A stretch of DNA of 50,316 nt from JBDNDK01 sp046719185 (GCA_046719185.1 JBDNDK010000001.1:1-50316); one strand, 5' to 3'; positions 27,168-36,543 are shown, counted from the first letter of the stretch. The notes: generated by a model not told the origin, from the sequence alone. Translations and numbers: made by a program.

Positions 27168-27857
27168 CTAACTTCCATTATCTTCAATAGTGCCATCTAC
27201 AAGGTGAATGGTCTTTTTTGTTTGAGAAGCAAAATCTTTGTCATGGGTTACCATCAAAAATGATGTTCCTGTGTATTCATTTAGCTCTTTCATTAAATCA
27301 ATCACAGCTTGTCCACTTTTTGAATCCAGATTGCCTGTTGGTTCATCAGCAAGGACAATTGTCGGTTCATTTGCCAGAGCTCTCACAACTGCTACTCTTT
27401 GTTGCTGTCCACCAGAAAGTTCACTTGGTTTATAATGCAGCCTATCTCCAAGTCCTACTCTTTCTAGCAACTCAATCATTTTTTCTTTTTTGTTATTATC
27501 ACATTTGCTGCCGGATAATAAGCAAGGCATCATTGCATTTTCAAGAACAGTAAATTCACTCAATAAATAATGGAACTGAAAGATAAAACCAAGAAAGTTT
27601 CTTCTATTCATTGCTCTTTCATCTTCAGATAATGAGGCAGCGTTTTTGCCACCTATTATCACTTCACCGGATGTTGGTGTATCCAGCAAACCAAGAATAT
27701 TTAAAAGTGTAGTTTTTCCAGATCCTGAAGAACCTACAACAGATACAAACTCTTCTGAATAAACTTTCAAATTTATATTCTTCAGAACTTTTGTTACCAC
27801 AGATTTTCCGTATTGTTTATTTATATTCTTGAGCTCTAGCACAGGTTTAGGTGTCAT
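27168..27857 (-). CDS. ABC transporter ATP-binding protein (MacB/LolD type)
   Basis: A 229-aa cytoplasmic ATPase with Walker A GSSGSGKT (42-49), Q-loop FQFHYLLSEFTVLENAMMP, signature LSGGQQQRVAVVRAL (about 144-158) and Walker B ADEPTGNLD. The 'FQ.H.LL.EFT..EN..MP' pattern is typical of the LolD/MacB group, which works by mechanotransmission with FtsX-type permeases rather than by classical import. The ATG at 27857 follows the permease stop codon directly (TAAATG), so the two are translationally coupled. It is the last gene of a three-gene export operon. Confidence 0.95.
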   Translation of the reverse strand: MTPKPVLELKNINKQYGKSVVTKVLKNINLKVYSEEFVSVVGSSGSGKTTLLNILGLLDTPTSGEVIIGGKNAASLSEDERAMNRRNFLGFIFQFHYLLSEFTVLENAMMPCLLSGSKCDNNKKEKMIELLERVGLGDRLHYKPSELSGGQQQRVAVVRALANEPTIVLADEPTGNLDSKSGQAVIDLMKELNEYTGTSFLMVTHDKDFASQTKKTIHLVDGTIEDNGS

Positions 27858-29111
27858 TTATATACCTCTAATCACATCAATTGGGTTTACCTTTGCTGCT
27901 CTTCTAGCCGGATACAGAGAAGCAATGAGGGCTATCAAAACTGCAATTGCCATTGCACCCAAAACTGTTTGCCATCTTATTTCAATAGGAAAAACTTCTG
28001 CTTGCCTGCCAGTTGCACTTGCCTGTTGTCTCATAGAATTTACAAATAAACTAAATGCAATTCCACAAACAGCACCCACAACTGAACCCAATGATGCAAG
28101 AAGTGTGCTTTCAAGCATAAATATACTAAGTATTTGCTTGTTTGTTGCTCCCATAGCTTTTAATATTCCAATATCTCTATATTTGCTTACAACCAATGTA
28201 ATCAAAATACTTGCTATTCCAAAACCAGCTGCAATAGTTGTAAAGGTTAATATCAAAGTAGATGATTGAGATTGAGCTCTTAATCCAGATAATAAAGATT
28301 GATTATCTTTCATCCAAGAATTAGTTTCATATTTAATCTGTTTTGATAATCTTTCTGCCATATTATCAGCTTCAAATATATCAGTGATTTTTATTCCAAT
28401 TGAAGTTACTGCCCTTCCAATTCCAAAAAGTGACTCTGCATCTCTTAATGGAATATACACTGTTCCAGTATCAACTGCTCTAAAGCCTGTATCAAATATA
28501 CCTGCAACAGTATATGTTGAAGATATTTCTTCAGAGCTTATCAATCTTACTTTATCACCCAATTTTAAGTCTAAATCATCTGCTATCTGATAACCTAATG
28601 CTATTTCACCAGCATTAAGACCAAAAAATCTTCCATCTACAAGCTTTTCTTCAATATCTACAATTCTATTATGTTTTTCTGGAATGATACCATTTATTAC
28701 TACAGCTTTTCTTGTCTCACCTCTTATCAAAAAACCTTGACCATCAACAGTAGGTGATACTGCTGTTATAGCAGAGTCAAAATCTTCAAGAAATGGAATA
28801 ACAATAGCCCAGTCTTCAATTTTTCTTTTCTTTTGTTCTATAGCCACTCTGGTTCCGATGTATATTGTCTTATCATTGGGTAATTTATTTTCCCATAAGG
28901 CTATTGATTCTCTTTTTTCTGGAGTAACTGTTATATGTGGTATAGAACCTGTTACAGAACTGATTAGTCTTTTCTGTAATCCATATATTAAAGAACTCAA
29001 AAATATAATTAAAGTTACACTAACAGCTACCAAACAAACAGTAAGAAATGTTTGAGCTTTATTATATCTAAGCTGTTTTAATGCAACTTTCCAAGAGAAT
29101 CTGTCAAACAT
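27858..29111 (-). CDS. FtsX-like ABC permease (MacB/LolC type)
   Basis: A 417-aa membrane protein with one N-terminal helix (about 19-44), a large extracytoplasmic domain (MacB_PCD-like, about 45-280) and three C-terminal helices (about 285-310, 335-360 and 380-400) containing GFGIASILITLVVSKYRDIGILKAMGA, split here, and LYPARRAAKVNPIDVIRGI at the end. This is the usual FtsX/MacB plan. It pairs with the ATPase that follows without a gap and with the HlyD-type adaptor two bases upstream. The substrate may be a drug, lipoprotein or peptide and cannot be told. Confidence 0.94.
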   Translation of the reverse strand: MFDRFSWKVALKQLRYNKAQTFLTVCLVAVSVTLIIFLSSLIYGLQKRLISSVTGSIPHITVTPEKRESIALWENKLPNDKTIYIGTRVAIEQKKRKIEDWAIVIPFLEDFDSAITAVSPTVDGQGFLIRGETRKAVVINGIIPEKHNRIVDIEEKLVDGRFFGLNAGEIALGYQIADDLDLKLGDKVRLISSEEISSTYTVAGIFDTGFRAVDTGTVYIPLRDAESLFGIGRAVTSIGIKITDIFEADNMAERLSKQIKYETNSWMKDNQSLLSGLRAQSQSSTLILTFTTIAAGFGIASILITLVVSKYRDIGILKAMGATNKQILSIFMLESTLLASLGSVVGAVCGIAFSLFVNSMRQQASATGRQAEVFPIEIRWQTVLGAMAIAVLIALIASLYPARRAAKVNPIDVIRGI

Positions 29112-29113
29112 AT

Positions 29114-30544
29114 CTATTTAGCCTCCACAGGCTTAACTCTTTTTCCTTCTTTTAATCCAGAAGCATTTTTTGCAACAATTGTGTTTTTATCAATATCTTT
29201 AACTGCTGTATATCCACCGCCACTACCAAGCACCTCAATTTTTTTTCTTTTGAGTCTGTTATTTTCTATTACAAAAACAAAACTGTCATTCATTATTGTT
29301 ATTATACTTGTAGATGGGAGAGTAAGTGAGTTTTTGAAATTAGATACTTCAATATTCACATCAACAGTCATATCTGGTCTTGCATATTCTGGCAATGTAT
29401 CAGGTTTCAATGTGAGACCAACAACACCTCTAACATTATCTACTCCAGGACCTATTCTTATTAATTTTGCACGAAATGGTTTTTCTGGAAATGCTGGTGC
29501 AAATATTACAGCTTTTTGACCTAACTTAAGCTTGCTTAGATTGTTTTCATCAGTTTCAACATATATTTCAGTATTACTCATATCAGCAATTTTAAGCAAA
29601 GACATACCAGGGCTTATAGTGAATCCTGGTTCTGCAATTCTTTTGGTAACTATACCATCTATTGGAGATATAATTTTATATTTCTCAGATAGTGTTTTTT
29701 GAAGTTTAACTGATTCTCCAGCTTCTGAGACTTTGTTTCTAAGAATATTTATTTCATCTGATGTTGGTTTTGCAAGTAATAGATTGAGATTTTTTTGAGC
29801 GATAGATACAGATTGCTCAAGTGTATATCTTGCAGCTTCCACATCTGCTTTTGCTGCTTCAATTGCTTCATTTGAAACAGGGCTTTTTATTCTTTCCAAT
29901 CTGCTTTCTGCTGCTTGTTGTGCAGTTACTGCTGTTTTATAGTTTGCATTTGCTCTGTCTAAATCTGCTTTTGATATAGCACCTTTATTATATAAATCTT
30001 CTGCTCTATTTAAATCATCTTGAGCTAATTTTGCATTGACTTTTGATTGCTCAAGTAATGCTTTAGCTTCATTTATCTCAGACTGCAAACTACCTTTTTT
30101 TAGGTCTTCCAATTTTTTTTGGGCTGCCCTTAATCTTGCAGTATTTACAAGCCTTGCTTGATCAACTTCTGCTTTTGCTCTTGCAATTTCTTCTGATATT
30201 GGTCTGTTTGATAAATCTTTTAGTTGAAGTTCAGCACTTTTCTGTATAGATTCAGAAACTGCAATTTGTTGAGAAGCAACTTCATCTGAAAGCAAAACCA
30301 ATAATTGTCCCTTTGAAACATAATCACCTTCTTCTACATATACTTTCTTCACAGTACCAATCACTTCTGAACCTATTTCAGGTTGATATTTTGCTTTCAG
30401 AAGACCACTTGCAATCACAAGTTCAGTAACATTATTCACTTGGGGGTTAACTGTTTCAATAATTTCAGCTCTTGTTGCAGCTCTCCAAATAAGAATTACA
30501 GCTATGATTATTATAATTAGAATTATGATATTTCTTGTTTTCAA
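29114..30544 (-). CDS. HlyD/MacA-type periplasmic adaptor subunit
   Basis: A 476-aa protein with one N-terminal anchor helix (IIILIIIIIAVILIW) and a lipoyl-like half (IGSEVIGTVKKVYVEEGDYV). A long alpha-helical coiled coil (about 80-280, rich in A, K, E and Q) follows. After it come the second lipoyl half (IISPIDGIVTKRIAEPGFTI) and a beta-barrel domain. This is the layout of membrane fusion proteins that link an inner-membrane pump to the envelope. The TTG at 30544 has GGGAG eight bases upstream. It is the first gene of the operon adaptor-permease-ATPase, a MacAB-like arrangement. No outer-membrane TolC partner is visible in the window. Confidence 0.92.
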   Translation of the reverse strand: MKTRNIIILIIIIIAVILIWRAATRAEIIETVNPQVNNVTELVIASGLLKAKYQPEIGSEVIGTVKKVYVEEGDYVSKGQLLVLLSDEVASQQIAVSESIQKSAELQLKDLSNRPISEEIARAKAEVDQARLVNTARLRAAQKKLEDLKKGSLQSEINEAKALLEQSKVNAKLAQDDLNRAEDLYNKGAISKADLDRANANYKTAVTAQQAAESRLERIKSPVSNEAIEAAKADVEAARYTLEQSVSIAQKNLNLLLAKPTSDEINILRNKVSEAGESVKLQKTLSEKYKIISPIDGIVTKRIAEPGFTISPGMSLLKIADMSNTEIYVETDENNLSKLKLGQKAVIFAPAFPEKPFRAKLIRIGPGVDNVRGVVGLTLKPDTLPEYARPDMTVDVNIEVSNFKNSLTLPSTSIITIMNDSFVFVIENNRLKRKKIEVLGSGGGYTAVKDIDKNTIVAKNASGLKEGKRVKPVEAK

Positions 30545-30723
30545 TTTTTAATCTCCCTGATATTTCAAATGAACAGCTAGATAAATGTTACCCATATTGA
30601 ACCTAGATGTCTACAGTATTATGCCTATTTTATTTAAGTTGTCTTATATTAGAAATAGTGATAATATACTTTCTAACTTAATTGGGTATTATTCAATAAT
30701 TTTTTATACTAGAGGGTGAAATA

Positions 30724-32778
30724 ATGAAAAATACTATTGTTATATTTGTCTTCCTATTTCTTATATGTGCTGTATCATTATATGGAGCTCCAAAAGGTAT
30801 TGTTAAATCACCTGCAAAACTTTCTGTGTATCCAGAAAAAAACACAATACCTCTTTATGATACACTTTTTGGAACAAATAGCCACCCATATGAAAGAAAA
30901 CAAGTTGCAGATCCTCAAATATTAGAAAGAATAAAAACACTTGGATTCAAAAGTTTTAGATTTCCCAATGGATGTGTTGCAGATTTGTATAATTGGAAAC
31001 AACCAAATGAAAACCAGATGACTGTTGATGAATGGATGATTTTCTGTGATGAGATGAATGCAGAGGCATATTACACTATCAATATGCAAGGTGGAACTGA
31101 AGGGTTAGATGGACCAATTCCTGATGGTGCAGAATTAAATGAAATAATTAAATATAAGCATTATGCTCCAAATCCTTGTGGATATACAAATTATCACTTT
31201 GGAACTTTAGCCGAAACACTTGAACTTATGCAAAAGTTTACAATAGACAGAGCACTAGAAGGCAAAAGACCAATTTTGCATTATGAAATGGGCAATGAGA
31301 ACTGGGGACAATCTAAAACAGATTGGGAGCCTGAGGTATATGCTAAAACAGTTGAAGTGTATGCAAATGCTATGAGAAAGCTTTTTGAAGATGCACAGAA
31401 AAAATATCCAGAGCTTAGAGATCATAAGCTTTATATATCAACTGTTGGGTTCCCTGTGATGGGTAATAATATGAAATTTGTTGATACACCAGACAGAAAA
31501 ATAAATATAAGATGGACTACAGAACTAAACAATCTATATGAAAAAGGAATCATTGATGCTGTTCAAGAGCATTTTTATCCATATTCAAATGCTAATGGAG
31601 GTGCATTAGTTTGGAGTGTTCATAATTTACATAATATTTTTAGTGTTAGAAAAAACATTCCAAATGAAAGACTTGGTGGATATGTTGATCCAATTATTGC
31701 ATATAAAATGCCTATGGAAATCACCGAATGGAATGTTAGGTGTTGGGGTCCTCAATACACACAAAATGTTAAATTTAAAAATCCGGGATTTGAGGATGAA
31801 TTAAATGGTTGGAATATAACAGGTGGAGGTCAGAAATCTACTGTTAGTTGGGCAGCAAGAAAAGGTAATAAGGGTTTGAGGGTTATTCAGAAGGCTGGAG
31901 ATGAACCATTTGAAATTTCTCAAGTATTTGATAAACCTGAAAATGCAATTATTATGATAGCTGGTGTTTGGGTTAGAACTGCAAACCCAGAGGCTGTGAA
32001 GTTAAACTTCAAAATAGCCGACGATGATGAAACCAAAGGAACAATAATTGGAGGATGGACTCCGAAACTTACAGACACTTGGGAGCAAGTTGTTTTTTCT
32101 GCCCACAACTTAGATAAAGTAAAACAATTAGAAGTTATGATAAGAATTGATAAGCCTGCTGTTGTTTATATTGATGATTTGAAAATTTATTCTACAGATC
32201 AACCATCTGGACATGCAACTATGGCAGCAAATATATATGAGCAAGTTTTATTTTGTGTAGATGCACTGAGAATAATGGCAATTAATGGATGCCCTAGAAC
32301 ACATCTTCATCATTTGTTTGGTGATTATCCTTGTGGTGTTATGAGTATGAATGGAGAAATTAAGCCTTTAGGAAAAGCATTTTTGTTTTATTCTGATGCT
32401 TATGGTGAAAGACTTGTTGATATGGATTATACTTCTGAAACTTTTGAGTATTACACACAAGGCAATCCGTGGGCAACTGATTTTAACGCTCTAGCTCCAG
32501 ATAGAAATGATGTGCCCGTACTTAGCTATATGGCAAGCAGAGATGATGATAATTTATATATAATGCTGTTAAATAGAAGCTCAGATAGGACTGGAGTTGT
32601 TGATATTGATATAAATGCAGATCCAATAGAGAAAACTGCCAAAGTGAGAACATTATATGGTGATGATATTGATATGCCAGGAGCTTATCTTGAGGAAGAA
32701 GAGATAAACATATCAAGAAATTTCACTCAATCAATAGAGCCATACTCAGCACAAATAATAACTATAAAATTGAAATAG
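30724..32778 (+). CDS. Secreted GH51-like alpha-L-arabinofuranosidase with inserted carbohydrate-binding module
   Basis: A 684-aa protein with a signal peptide (MKNTIVIFVFLFLICAVSLYG). The clan GH-A barrel carries the acid/base motif YEMGNENWG (E192) and the nucleophile motif MEITEWN (E335), in the order and style of GH51 arabinofuranosidases; family members often release arabinose from arabinoxylan or arabinan. Right after the nucleophile strand is a jelly-roll module of about 140 residues (about 347-490: KNPGFEDELNGWNITGG ... AVVYIDDLKIY), which looks like a CBM4/9-type binding domain. The barrel then resumes (THLHHLFGDYPCGVM, about 524-539) and ends with a beta-sandwich. The ATG is preceded by GAGGGTGA. 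It is divergent from the export operon. Confidence 0.85.
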   Translation: MKNTIVIFVFLFLICAVSLYGAPKGIVKSPAKLSVYPEKNTIPLYDTLFGTNSHPYERKQVADPQILERIKTLGFKSFRFPNGCVADLYNWKQPNENQMTVDEWMIFCDEMNAEAYYTINMQGGTEGLDGPIPDGAELNEIIKYKHYAPNPCGYTNYHFGTLAETLELMQKFTIDRALEGKRPILHYEMGNENWGQSKTDWEPEVYAKTVEVYANAMRKLFEDAQKKYPELRDHKLYISTVGFPVMGNNMKFVDTPDRKINIRWTTELNNLYEKGIIDAVQEHFYPYSNANGGALVWSVHNLHNIFSVRKNIPNERLGGYVDPIIAYKMPMEITEWNVRCWGPQYTQNVKFKNPGFEDELNGWNITGGGQKSTVSWAARKGNKGLRVIQKAGDEPFEISQVFDKPENAIIMIAGVWVRTANPEAVKLNFKIADDDETKGTIIGGWTPKLTDTWEQVVFSAHNLDKVKQLEVMIRIDKPAVVYIDDLKIYSTDQPSGHATMAANIYEQVLFCVDALRIMAINGCPRTHLHHLFGDYPCGVMSMNGEIKPLGKAFLFYSDAYGERLVDMDYTSETFEYYTQGNPWATDFNALAPDRNDVPVLSYMASRDDDNLYIMLLNRSSDRTGVVDIDINADPIEKTAKVRTLYGDDIDMPGAYLEEEEINISRNFTQSIEPYSAQIITIKLK

Positions 32779-32838
32779 ATTCTGATAGTTATTTAATGGT
32801 ATCAATGTTATTGTGAAGAAAAGATTATACAAGCGGTG

Positions 32839-32860
32839 TTACGGGAACTTGTTCCCGTAA
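32839..32860. repeat. Dispersed palindrome, copy 1
   Basis: ACGGGAACTTGTTCCCGT at 32841-32858 is a perfect 8-bp inverted repeat. With its left flank GGTGTT it recurs at about 35496-35520 with one mismatch. It could act as a weak terminator for the GH51 gene, but no T-run follows. Confidence 0.6.
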
Positions 32861-32907
32861 TTGGATAGATTTATTTTAAACTCTTTCAAAATGAGTCTAA
32901 TATAGAC

Positions 32908-32936
32908 TTTACTTTTTTAGGTTCATTTGTTATAAT
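32908..32936 (+). promoter_or_regulatory. Promoter of the initiator tRNA gene
   Basis: TTTACT (32908-32913) and TATAAT (32931-32936) are 17 bp apart. The expected start of transcription is about 10 bp before the tRNA. Confidence 0.7.
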
Positions 32937-32953
32937 ACATCATCAAAGAACGA

Positions 32954-33030
<77 letters not shown>

Positions 33031-33040
33031 AGACAATTAA

Positions 33041-33080
33041 AAGCCTCAGAATATTTTTATTCTGAGGCTTATATTTTTAT
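33041..33080 (+). terminator. Intrinsic terminator after tRNA-fMet
   Basis: A 13-bp perfect stem (AAGCCTCAGAATA at 33041-33053 with TATTCTGAGGCTT at 33058-33070), a TTTT loop and an ATATTTTTAT tail lie 10 bp after the tRNA. Confidence 0.9.
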
Positions 33081-33501
33081 TGAAAAATATAATAATTATA
33101 TTCAAGGCTATATTATAAACTCATAAAAATGCAATTAAATGATTCTTGGAATTACATTCACTCTATTTCTTGGTGGGATTGCTGTTTGTTATGTTCCAAG
33201 AAAGCAGAAACTATTTGCTTTGATTTCTCTTTTTTTGTAGCTTTATGTTGGTTCTAATATTATTTACTGCAAGAAGACCACAAATTGGTATTTACAGAAC
33301 CATTCTGCACAATTGCTGTTCCATTAGCTCCAAAAAATTTGTTGGTATGTATAGGGCAGATGAACCATGAAGTACAATGGCATTTATGATTGGATTTTCA
33401 TTTGAAATGTAAATATTTCTTCAACTTCTACTGCTGCTTATAGAAGGAATAAGGGTTTTTATAAAAGGAAAGAATAGCAGCTATTCTTCCAATCTATAGC
33501 A
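33081..33501. other. Non-coding stretch with possible gene debris
   Basis: About 420 bp lacking any long frame. A 33-codon (+) frame at 33139-33240 (MILGITFTLFLGGIAVCYVP...) encodes one or two hydrophobic segments and could go on as FFVALCWF after a one-base shift. It vaguely resembles the first helices of complex-I/antiporter-type subunits. Later pieces on the same strand contain further hydrophobic runs (TMAFMIGFSFEM, IFLQLLLLLIEGI). This may be a heavily decayed membrane-protein gene. Confidence 0.3.
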
Positions 33502-34089
33502 TCACAACATCCCCTTGGTAGATGGGATTCCTATTTCTTTTTCATCTATCTCTAATGCTTGTCTCATTGCTCTTGCACAGGCTTTGAATGCTGCTTCTAT
33601 AATATGATGTGCATTGCTTCCATTAAGCTGCTTTATGTGTAAATTTATTCCTGCATTATGTGCAAGTGCTCTAAAAAATTCAGGGCATAATTCAGTATCA
33701 AAATTACCAATATTTTCTTTACCCGGATTCATATCAATCACAAGCATTCCTCTGCCACTGAAATCCAGTGAACACATAACTAATGCTTCATCCATAGGCA
33801 CAAAGAATGTTCCATATCTCTTTATACCAGCTTTATCTATTATAGCTTTGCTTATTGCATTGCCAAGACATATTCCAACATCCTCAACAGTATGGTGTGC
33901 ATCAACATCCAAATCACCTTTACAAGTGATAGATAAATTAAATAGAGAGTGTCTGCCAAATAGAGTCAGCATATGATCAAAGAAACCAACTCCAGTGTCT
34001 ATTGATGTTTGACCAGTTCCATCAATATTTAACTCAATGCTTATATCAGTTTCTTTTGTCTTTCTTTTTATTTCTGCTATTCTAGGCAT
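33502..34089 (-). CDS. hisB: Imidazoleglycerol-phosphate dehydratase
   Basis: Histidine synthesis: dehydrates imidazoleglycerol phosphate to imidazole-acetol phosphate using two Mn ions. At 195 aa it is the stand-alone dehydratase without the phosphatase domain. The metal-binding His motifs are visible: DAHHTVEDVG in the first half and NAHHIIEAAFKA in the second, with TGVGFFDHML near the N-terminus. The ATG at 34089 is used because GGAGGGTGAT precedes it; the frame extends to 34101 but overlaps the Shine-Dalgarno. It lies directly after hisD. hisC, which is often between them, is absent. Confidence 0.97.
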   Translation of the reverse strand: MPRIAEIKRKTKETDISIELNIDGTGQTSIDTGVGFFDHMLTLFGRHSLFNLSITCKGDLDVDAHHTVEDVGICLGNAISKAIIDKAGIKRYGTFFVPMDEALVMCSLDFSGRGMLVIDMNPGKENIGNFDTELCPEFFRALAHNAGINLHIKQLNGSNAHHIIEAAFKACARAMRQALEIDEKEIGIPSTKGML

Positions 34090-34106
34090 ATCACCCTCCA
34101 AGTAAA

Positions 34107-35399
34107 TTATTCTTTATCTAAAGATAATCTTATTCTAACAGTATTTGCATGAGCATGAAAGCCTTCAGCTTCTGCAAGCTCTAATACAGTTGGTGCAAGT
34201 TTTTCAAGTGATTTTTTTGATAATGCAAGCAATCCGGATTTTTTAAGGAAATCATCTACACTAAGAGCTGAGCTGAATTTTGCTGTGCCATTTGTTGGCA
34301 GGGTATGATTAGGACCAGCTGCAAAATCACAGGCTGGAACAGGTGTGAAGTGTCCCATCATAATAGTTCCTGCATTTTTTATTAGCTTTAGAGTTTCCCA
34401 AGGATTATCAACTGCAAGCTCCAAATGCTCTGGTGCAAATTCATTTGATATTTCACAGCATTCCTCAATATTTCTTGCTATAATCACTATCCCATATTCA
34501 TTCAATGAAGCTTTTATAAAGCTGTTTCTCTCAGCTGTTGCTGTTTGTTTGTCTATTTCTATTAATACTGAGTTTGCAAGTTCTCTGCTATTTGTAACCA
34601 GCACACATCTTGAATCATCTCCATGTTCAGCTTGACTAAGCATATCAGCTGCAACATAGGCAGGTTCTGCAGTATTATCAGCAATCACCAAAATCTCACT
34701 AGGTCCTGCAAGCTGGTCAATGCCAACAATTCCAAAAAGCTGTCTTTTAGCCTCAGTAACAAATGCATTGCCTGGTCCTACTATTTTATCCACTTTAACA
34801 ACAGAATCTGTGCCAAATGCTAATGCTGCAATAGCTTGAGCACCACCTGCTTTATAGACATAATCAACACCACATTCTTTAGCTGCCACAAGCATTGGTG
34901 CAGATATTTTTCCATCTTTTTGAACAGGTGATGTCATTGCAACTGTTTTCACACCTGCAACCTTTGCTGGAACAGCTGCCATAAGAACGGTGCTGGGGTA
35001 GGGTGCAAGCCCTCCGGGAGCATAAAAACCAACTTTTTCAATAGGTCTTATTATTTGTCCATAAGCTTTATCTTCCTGAAAATCAATCCAAGACTTTTGC
35101 ATCTGCTTTTCATGGAAGATTTTTATATTTTCTTTAGCTGTTCTTATTGCATTTAATAAATTATCATCAATATTTCTATAAGCAGCTTCAAACTCATAAT
35201 CTGTTACAACAATATTATCCAGATTTGGTGAATCAAACTTCTTTCCAAGCTCCAGAAGTGCTTCATCACCTCTAGTTTTTACATCGTCTATAATGCTAGC
35301 AACTAAATTTGCAATATCCTCAGCTGAACCTGCATTTTTAGGTGCAACTGCAGCTAATATATCATTATATGAGTCTTTCTCAGTTTCAAATATTTTCAT
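34107..35399 (-). CDS. hisD: Histidinol dehydrogenase
   Basis: The last two steps of histidine synthesis: NAD-dependent oxidation of histidinol to histidine in the presence of Zn. At 430 aa it shows DKIVGPGNAFVTEAKRQLFG, the zinc-site segment LAGPSEILVIAD...SQAEHGDDS, the catalytic Glu-His of EFAPEHLELA and the C-terminal GPNHTLPTNGTAKFSSALSV. The ATG at 35399 is preceded by GGAG; an upstream TTG at 35411 overlaps that site. It forms an operon with hisB, with a gap of about 17 bp to the hisB start. Confidence 0.97.
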   Translation of the reverse strand: MKIFETEKDSYNDILAAVAPKNAGSAEDIANLVASIIDDVKTRGDEALLELGKKFDSPNLDNIVVTDYEFEAAYRNIDDNLLNAIRTAKENIKIFHEKQMQKSWIDFQEDKAYGQIIRPIEKVGFYAPGGLAPYPSTVLMAAVPAKVAGVKTVAMTSPVQKDGKISAPMLVAAKECGVDYVYKAGGAQAIAALAFGTDSVVKVDKIVGPGNAFVTEAKRQLFGIVGIDQLAGPSEILVIADNTAEPAYVAADMLSQAEHGDDSRCVLVTNSRELANSVLIEIDKQTATAERNSFIKASLNEYGIVIIARNIEECCEISNEFAPEHLELAVDNPWETLKLIKNAGTIMMGHFTPVPACDFAAGPNHTLPTNGTAKFSSALSVDDFLKKSGLLALSKKSLEKLAPTVLELAEAEGFHAHANTVRIRLSLDKE

Positions 35400-35439
35400 T
35401 GCAAACTCCAAGGCTCAGGTAGTTTATTTTGCAACACAT

Positions 35440-35568
35440 ATAGATTCTGTCATTTTGAGGAGCAAAGCGACGAAGAATCTATTGCAATATTTATGGGTGT
35501 TTCGGGAACTTGTTCCCGAAACCATATTCATGATTCTTCAATAACACCTAAAATGACAGCTAACTAAA
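35440..35568. repeat. REP-like palindromic intergenic element with internal palindrome copy 2
   Basis: The outer arms are imperfect inverted repeats: GATTCTGTCATTTTGAGG... ...CGAAGAATC on the left, and GATTCTTCAATAACACC... AAAATGACA on the right. Within them is TTCGGGAACTTGTTCCCGAA (35501-35520), a 10-bp palindrome that matches the element near 32841 together with its GGTGTT flank. The string with GAGGAGCAAAGCGACGAAG resembles a dispersed repeat found in many unrelated bacterial genomes, as I recall it. Confidence 0.6.
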
Positions 35569-35596
35569 ACTAACTTTGCCTATTGATTTCTTTAAT

Positions 35597-36520
35597 TTAT
35601 AAACTTTCAGTTAGCTCTAAAAGAGGCAGTATTGACTTATCAATTGAGTCTTCAGATAAATCACATTCAACATCATTGAATAAATACCAATATTCTGTAT
35701 GAACTGCACTATCTCCGGGTTTTAATGTTGATAGATATCCTACTGTTTCAACTTCCATAAATGAACCACATGTATATGTTTCAAAATTGCATCCATAATC
35801 AGGATACTCTTCACCATCAACATAAGCAAATCTCTTTATGAATAATTGTTTGTCAAGAAGATATCCAGCCCAACCTTGTTTGTTTGCAGCACCTACTTTT
35901 TGAGCAAAATCAAGAGTATCATCGCTTTTTAATAGGATGTATTTTTTTCCAAGAGTCCATCTTGAATCAGTAAAATCTGTGTAGTGCCACATTGTGAGAG
36001 GTCTTGCAGGAAGCAATTCTCCTGTATGAGGAATAAATGGTTCCTGTGGGCAAATTGTAGTGCCTCCACCTTTCATAATAGTGAGTGCCCAAGGTGCAAG
36101 TTTTATAGTCCATACACCTTTATTGGTTAGTTTATGTATCACTTCAAGTTTGGTTCCATTTGAGGCTAATTTAATTATCATTTCTTTTTGAATACCAGTT
36201 TGATATTCAAAAGGTGCATTAACTATTACTGTATCTCCACCAACTATATCCACTTTCACAGGGTCATTATCTGGTACATAGCTTCTTGGTTTTGCTTCTG
36301 GAGAATGCCATAATCTATGTCCTCCCCAAGGATGCCATTCACCCCATTCTGTAGGCACAACATCAGCATCTGTGAGTTCACCAAGAATATTTTCACCATT
36401 AATAAATCTGTATGCTATTATTCTGGGTCCAAGTTGTGTTGTCACTAATACTTCTACTGTGTCATTAGATATTATGACACACTCTCCATAGTGAGAATAA
36501 TCTATTTTGTCAATTTTCAT
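35597..36520 (-). CDS. DUF4380 domain protein (galactose-mutarotase-like fold)
   Basis: A 307-aa protein without a signal peptide. It matches the DUF4380 family as I remember it: LGPRIIAYRF near the N-terminus, then HPWGGHRLWHSPEAKPRSYVP and a WTIKLAPWALTIM segment. The fold is thought to be aldose-1-epimerase-like, binding sugars or sugar polymers. The GGHRLWHSPE motif would form the binding pocket. No enzymatic function is established. The ATG at 36520 has GGAGG six bases upstream. It lies 23 bp after the GH65 gene on the same strand, so the two are probably co-transcribed and act on related sugars. Confidence 0.82.
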   Translation of the reverse strand: MKIDKIDYSHYGECVIISNDTVEVLVTTQLGPRIIAYRFINGENILGELTDADVVPTEWGEWHPWGGHRLWHSPEAKPRSYVPDNDPVKVDIVGGDTVIVNAPFEYQTGIQKEMIIKLASNGTKLEVIHKLTNKGVWTIKLAPWALTIMKGGGTTICPQEPFIPHTGELLPARPLTMWHYTDFTDSRWTLGKKYILLKSDDTLDFAQKVGAANKQGWAGYLLDKQLFIKRFAYVDGEEYPDYGCNFETYTCGSFMEVETVGYLSTLKPGDSAVHTEYWYLFNDVECDLSEDSIDKSILPLLELTESL

Positions 36521-36543
36521 AATTTCCTCCAATATGTGAAGTG

